Shown here piece by piece: positions 61,175 to 64,000 of a stretch of 64,000 nucleotides of DNA; the stretch's first letter is position 1, and every line of letters begins with the position of its first letter. This DNA comes from Prauserella flavalba. GTDB lineage: Bacteria > Actinomycetota > Actinomycetes > Mycobacteriales > Pseudonocardiaceae. Under the pieces are notes generated by a model. The model saw only the letters and a program-made list of their open reading frames with translations. It did no database searches and had not been told where the DNA came from. The position numbers and the translations under genes were made by a program. Location: assembly GCF_003202235.1 (NCBI RefSeq), contig NZ_MASU01000003.1, positions 124,001 to 188,000 of the forward strand, written 5' to 3'.

Positions 61175-61973
61175 GTGCGGCGGCGATCAGCTCGTCGCTG
61201 AGCAGGCGCAGGCTCTCGCGTGCCTTCGGGTCCTCGGCCTGCCGGTGCGGGTCGGCGGGCCGCAGACCGTCGAAGTAGTGCCCGCTCACCCCGCCCAGCT
61301 CCGCTGCGGTGATGAGCCGCAGCGTCGCGGCCGCGCCCTCCTCGATGCGGCTGTGCGGCGTGGTGCCGCTCTCGCGGACCATCGTGGTGTCCATGAACGT
61401 CGCGGGGTGCAGCGCGTTCACGGTGATCCCGGTGCCGCGCAGCTCCTCCGCGAGGTCGATCGTGAACATGATCTGCGCGAGCTTGCTCTGCCGGTAGGCG
61501 CGGACGCCGTCGTAGTGCTCGTGCAGCAGCGGGTCGGCGAAGTCGATCTCCTGCTGGCCCGCCGAGGCCACGTTGACGATCCGCGCCGGCGCGTAGAGCA
61601 GCGGCAGCAGCTTGTGTGTGAGGTGGTAGCCGGCGAGGTAGTTGACGGCGAACCGCAGCTCGATGCCGTCGGCGCTCTCCTCGCGCCGCGCCGGGTCGGG
61701 GCCGAAGCCGACGCCGGCGTTGTTCACCAGCACGTCGATGCGGTCGTACCGCTGGGTCAGCTCCTCGGCGAGCCGCTCGACCTGGCGCAGCTCGGCGAGG
61801 TCGGCCCTCGCGGTCTCGGTGCCCAGCTCCTCGCGGAGCTCGCGCAGCTTGCCGGGGTCGCGGCCGTGTGCGATCACGCGGGCACCCCGTCCGGCCAGGT
61901 CGGCGGCCAGGTGGCGGCCGAGTCCGTCGGTGGCGCCGGTGATGAGGATGGTCTGTTCGCTGAGTGGTCTCAT
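61167..61973 (-). CDS. Short-chain dehydrogenase/reductase
   Basis: 268-aa SDR. NAD(P) loop LITGATDGLGRHLAADLAGR (TGxxxGxG, about residues 10-25), VLVNNAGVGFG (NNAG), catalytic Ser in IVNVASAGQQ and YRQSK (YxxxK, about 160). The pattern is near retinol-dehydrogenase/WWOX-like SDRs. ATG 61973 is chosen because GGGCGAG precedes it; ATG 61985 is also possible. Substrate unknown. Confidence 0.85.
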   Translation of the reverse strand: MRPLSEQTILITGATDGLGRHLAADLAGRGARVIAHGRDPGKLRELREELGTETARADLAELRQVERLAEELTQRYDRIDVLVNNAGVGFGPDPARREESADGIELRFAVNYLAGYHLTHKLLPLLYAPARIVNVASAGQQEIDFADPLLHEHYDGVRAYRQSKLAQIMFTIDLAEELRGTGITVNALHPATFMDTTMVRESGTTPHSRIEEGAAATLRLITAAELGGVSGHYFDGLRPADPHRQAEDPKARESLRLLSDELIAAALS

Positions 61974-62061
61974 GTGCTCGCCCATCGGACTGGAGTGACT
62001 GTCGCCACAATGACTCGACACTACCGAGTCCGGGCCGGACCGCCGAGTGGCGCCGCTCCCG

Positions 62062-62067
62062 TAGGGT
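62062..62067 (+). promoter_or_regulatory. -10 element of leaderless M16 protease operon
   Basis: TAGGGT followed by 6 nt and ATG 62074, with no ribosome site. Confidence 0.45.
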
Positions 62068-62073
62068 GTGCAC

Positions 62074-63360
62074 ATGGCCGCACCCGAGCTACACAGACTG
62101 ACCCTCGACAACGGCCTGCGGGTCGTGCTCGCGCCCGACCGGACCGCGCCGGTCGTCGGTGTCAGCGTGCACTACGACGTGGGCTTTCGTTCCGAGCCGG
62201 AGGGGCGGACCGGGTTCGCGCACCTCTTCGAGCACCTGATGTTCCAGGGCAGCGAGAGCCTCGAGAAGCTCGCGCACTTCCGGCACATCCAGGGCAGCGG
62301 CGGAACGTTCAACGGCTCCACCCACCCGGACTACACGGACTACTTCGAGGTGCTGCCCTCCGCCGCGCTGGAGCGGGCCCTCTTCCTCGAGGCCGACCGC
62401 ATGCGGGCGCCGAAACTGACGCGGGAGAACCTGGCCAACCAGATCGACGTGGTCAAGGAGGAGATCCGCCTCAACGTGCTGAACCGGCCCTACGGCGGGT
62501 TCCCGTGGATCCTCCTGCCCCCAGTGCTCTACTCGACCTTCCCCAACGCCCACAACGGGTACGGCGACTTCACCGACCTCGAGCAGGCCTCGCTCGACGA
62601 CTGCGCGGCCTTCTTCGACACCTACTACGCGCCTGCCAACGCGGTGCTGACGGTCGCGGGCGACTTCGAGCTGGACCGTGCCCGCGAGCTGATCGACAAG
62701 CACTTCGGTGACGTGCCCGCCAGGCCCAGGCCGCACCGGCCCTCGTTCGCCGAGCCGAGGCCCACCACGGAGCTGCGGGACACCCACACGGACCCGCACG
62801 CGCCGCTGCCCGCGCTGGCGGTCGGCTACCGGATGCCGGATCCGGTCAACGAGCTCGACGGCTACCTCGCCCATCTCGTGCTGGCCGGAGTGCTCGCCGA
62901 CGGCGACGGCTCGCGGCTGCAGCAGCGGCTGGTGCACCGCGAGCCGCTGGTCACCGACATCAACGCGGGCGCGGGCCTGTTCGGGCCGTTCGAGGCGCGC
63001 GATCCCGACACGTTCTCGGTGACGGCCATCCACGCGCCCGACGTCACCGCCGACCGCGTGCTGGGCGCGCTCGACGAGGAGCTCGACGCGCTCGCCAGCA
63101 CGCCGCCCGGCGAGCAGGAGCTCGCGAAGGTGACCGCGCGGTGGAGCGCCAACCTGCACTCCGAGCACGATCGCCTCGTCTCGCGCACGCTCGCGCTCGG
63201 CGCGTTCGAGCTGCTCTACGGCGACGCGGCGCTCGCCTACGACGTCGCCGACCGCATCGCGGCCGTCAACCCGGAGCAGGTCGCCGAGGCCGCCAAGGGC
63301 CTGCGCCCCGACTCGCGCGCCGTGCTCGTCGTCAAGCCTCAGGAGGGGGACGCCCAGTGA
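62074..63360 (+). CDS. M16-family zinc peptidase, catalytic subunit
   Basis: 428-aa M16 (pitrilysin/PqqL-like) peptidase. The inverted zinc motif is FAHLFEHLMFQG (HxxEH, about residues 46-57), and the distal Glu lies in VVKEEIRLNVLNRP about 76 residues on. The C-terminal half is a second M16 fold without a zinc site (HAPLPALAVGYRMPDP, about 245). It is coupled by GTGA to a second M16 gene, and the two should form a heterodimer. ATG 62074 sits 6 nt below a -10 element. Substrate: probably small peptides. Confidence 0.88.
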   Translation: MAAPELHRLTLDNGLRVVLAPDRTAPVVGVSVHYDVGFRSEPEGRTGFAHLFEHLMFQGSESLEKLAHFRHIQGSGGTFNGSTHPDYTDYFEVLPSAALERALFLEADRMRAPKLTRENLANQIDVVKEEIRLNVLNRPYGGFPWILLPPVLYSTFPNAHNGYGDFTDLEQASLDDCAAFFDTYYAPANAVLTVAGDFELDRARELIDKHFGDVPARPRPHRPSFAEPRPTTELRDTHTDPHAPLPALAVGYRMPDPVNELDGYLAHLVLAGVLADGDGSRLQQRLVHREPLVTDINAGAGLFGPFEARDPDTFSVTAIHAPDVTADRVLGALDEELDALASTPPGEQELAKVTARWSANLHSEHDRLVSRTLALGAFELLYGDAALAYDVADRIAAVNPEQVAEAAKGLRPDSRAVLVVKPQEGDAQ

Positions 63361-64000
63361 CCTCAGCGACGCACCGCAGCGCGGAGGAGATCGGCCGCAC
63401 GGCGACCGGGCCGAGGGAGCTGCCGCCGCTCGGCGAGCAGCGCGCGGCGGCCGACCTCGCCCACACCGACACCGTGCTCGGCAACGGCCTGCGCGTGCTG
63501 GCCGTGCGCAAGCCCAACGTGCCGATGGTCGAGCTGCGCATGGCGATCCCGTTCGCGGGTGACGACCCGGCGCACCCGGCGACGGCCGAGGTCCTCGCGG
63601 AGACCATCGCGACCGGCACCCGCCGCCGCGACCGGGTGGCCATCGACACCGAGCTCGCGCTCATCGGCGGCGACCTCGGCACCGCCGTGGACCCGGAGCA
63701 CCTCTCGGTGTCGGCCAGCTCGCTCGCGAGCGGGCTGCCCACACTGCTCGACGTGCTCGCCGACGTGCTCACGGAGGCGTCCTATGTGGACAACGAGGTG
63801 CGCAGGGAGAGCGACCGCATCGTCGAACGGCTCGCCGTCGCGCGCACGCAGCCGCGCGTGATCGCGCGCGAGGCGCTGCAGCGGCACCGCTACGGCGACC
63901 ACCCGTACACGCGCGAGGTGCCGAAGCCCGAGGACGTCGCGCAGGTGACGCCCGAGGCGGTGCGCGCGCTGCACGCCTCCGCGGTGCTGCCGAGGGGTTC
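63357..64000 (+). CDS. M16-family peptidase-like partner, truncated by the window end
   Basis: The first 214 residues of a second M16 protein. VLGNGLRVLAVRKPNVPMVE matches the M16 N-terminus. At the place of HxxEH it reads HPATAEVLAETIATGTRRRD, with no HxxEH, so it is expected to be the non-catalytic half of a heterodimer. GTG overlaps the stop of the catalytic subunit. The C-terminal part lies beyond base 64000. Confidence 0.85.
   Translation, partial: MTSATHRSAEEIGRTATGPRELPPLGEQRAAADLAHTDTVLGNGLRVLAVRKPNVPMVELRMAIPFAGDDPAHPATAEVLAETIATGTRRRDRVAIDTELALIGGDLGTAVDPEHLSVSASSLASGLPTLLDVLADVLTEASYVDNEVRRESDRIVERLAVARTQPRVIAREALQRHRYGDHPYTREVPKPEDVAQVTPEAVRALHASAVLPRG

Overview
The window is 64 kb of high-GC, densely packed chromosomal DNA from an actinomycete, most likely a member of the Pseudonocardiaceae (Saccharomonospora, Amycolatopsis or a relative). 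Evidence: strong G/C bias at third codon positions, many GTG and some TTG starts, ATGA/GTGA gene overlaps, leaderless-looking promoters, and gene orders shared with mycobacteria. I recognised these from memory, not by search: lpqY-sugABC and corA; Rv3200c-Rv3212 (rhlE, DUF3107, DUF3152, moeZ, adnAB, K+ channel); and Rv3691-Rv3695 (DUF4350, MoxR, DUF58, SpoIIM, RDD). I saw no rRNA, tRNA, CRISPR array, prophage or transposase.

Layout. 1-3143: the end of a trehalose-type binding protein and the complete sugABC transporter. 3291-7911: two membrane proteins, then a minus-strand operon of corA, a 38-aa membrane protein, a phosphoesterase and a ParB-like protein, with a candidate corA leader peptide. 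8051-15742: MaoC-like protein, DUF2332, acyl-CoA synthetase, a structured intergenic element, NUDIX, a 53-aa secreted-looking peptide, PH-domain protein, PHP phosphoesterase, MarC and a RecB-type nuclease. 15744-28217: hydrolase, beta-propeller protein, RhlE helicase (no ordinary start codon), ferritin-like protein, DUF3107, two TetR regulators, an AurF-like oxygenase operon, the DUF3152 protease and moeZ. 28506-29306: TIGR02569-type protein.

29443-39256 is a seven-gene nitrate assimilation operon: molybdenum nitrate reductase, its FAD/[2Fe-2S] electron donor, NarK, NirB, NirD, the HemD-like regulator NnaR and a CbiX-type chelatase for siroheme. GlnR-like boxes precede the operon and nirB. 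39324-43631 holds an AlkZ-like protein, DUF3224, a WYL regulator, a second HemD-like protein, a 21-bp tandem repeat and an iron-regulated siderophore-interacting protein. These blocks interrupt the Rv320x-like order, which resumes with an alkyltransferase-like protein, adnA, adnB and a K+ channel (43646-51496).

51571-64000: a small membrane protein, a secreted zinc protease, the MoxR-DUF58-DUF4129-DUF4350 operon, a flavodoxin-like gene, divergent SpoIIM and RDD genes, an SDR, and a two-gene M16 protease operon that runs off the end. Between genes lies a dispersed family of near-perfect palindromes with a common AAGGCCACCTT core and a TTCAA-type loop, which probably act as bidirectional terminators.
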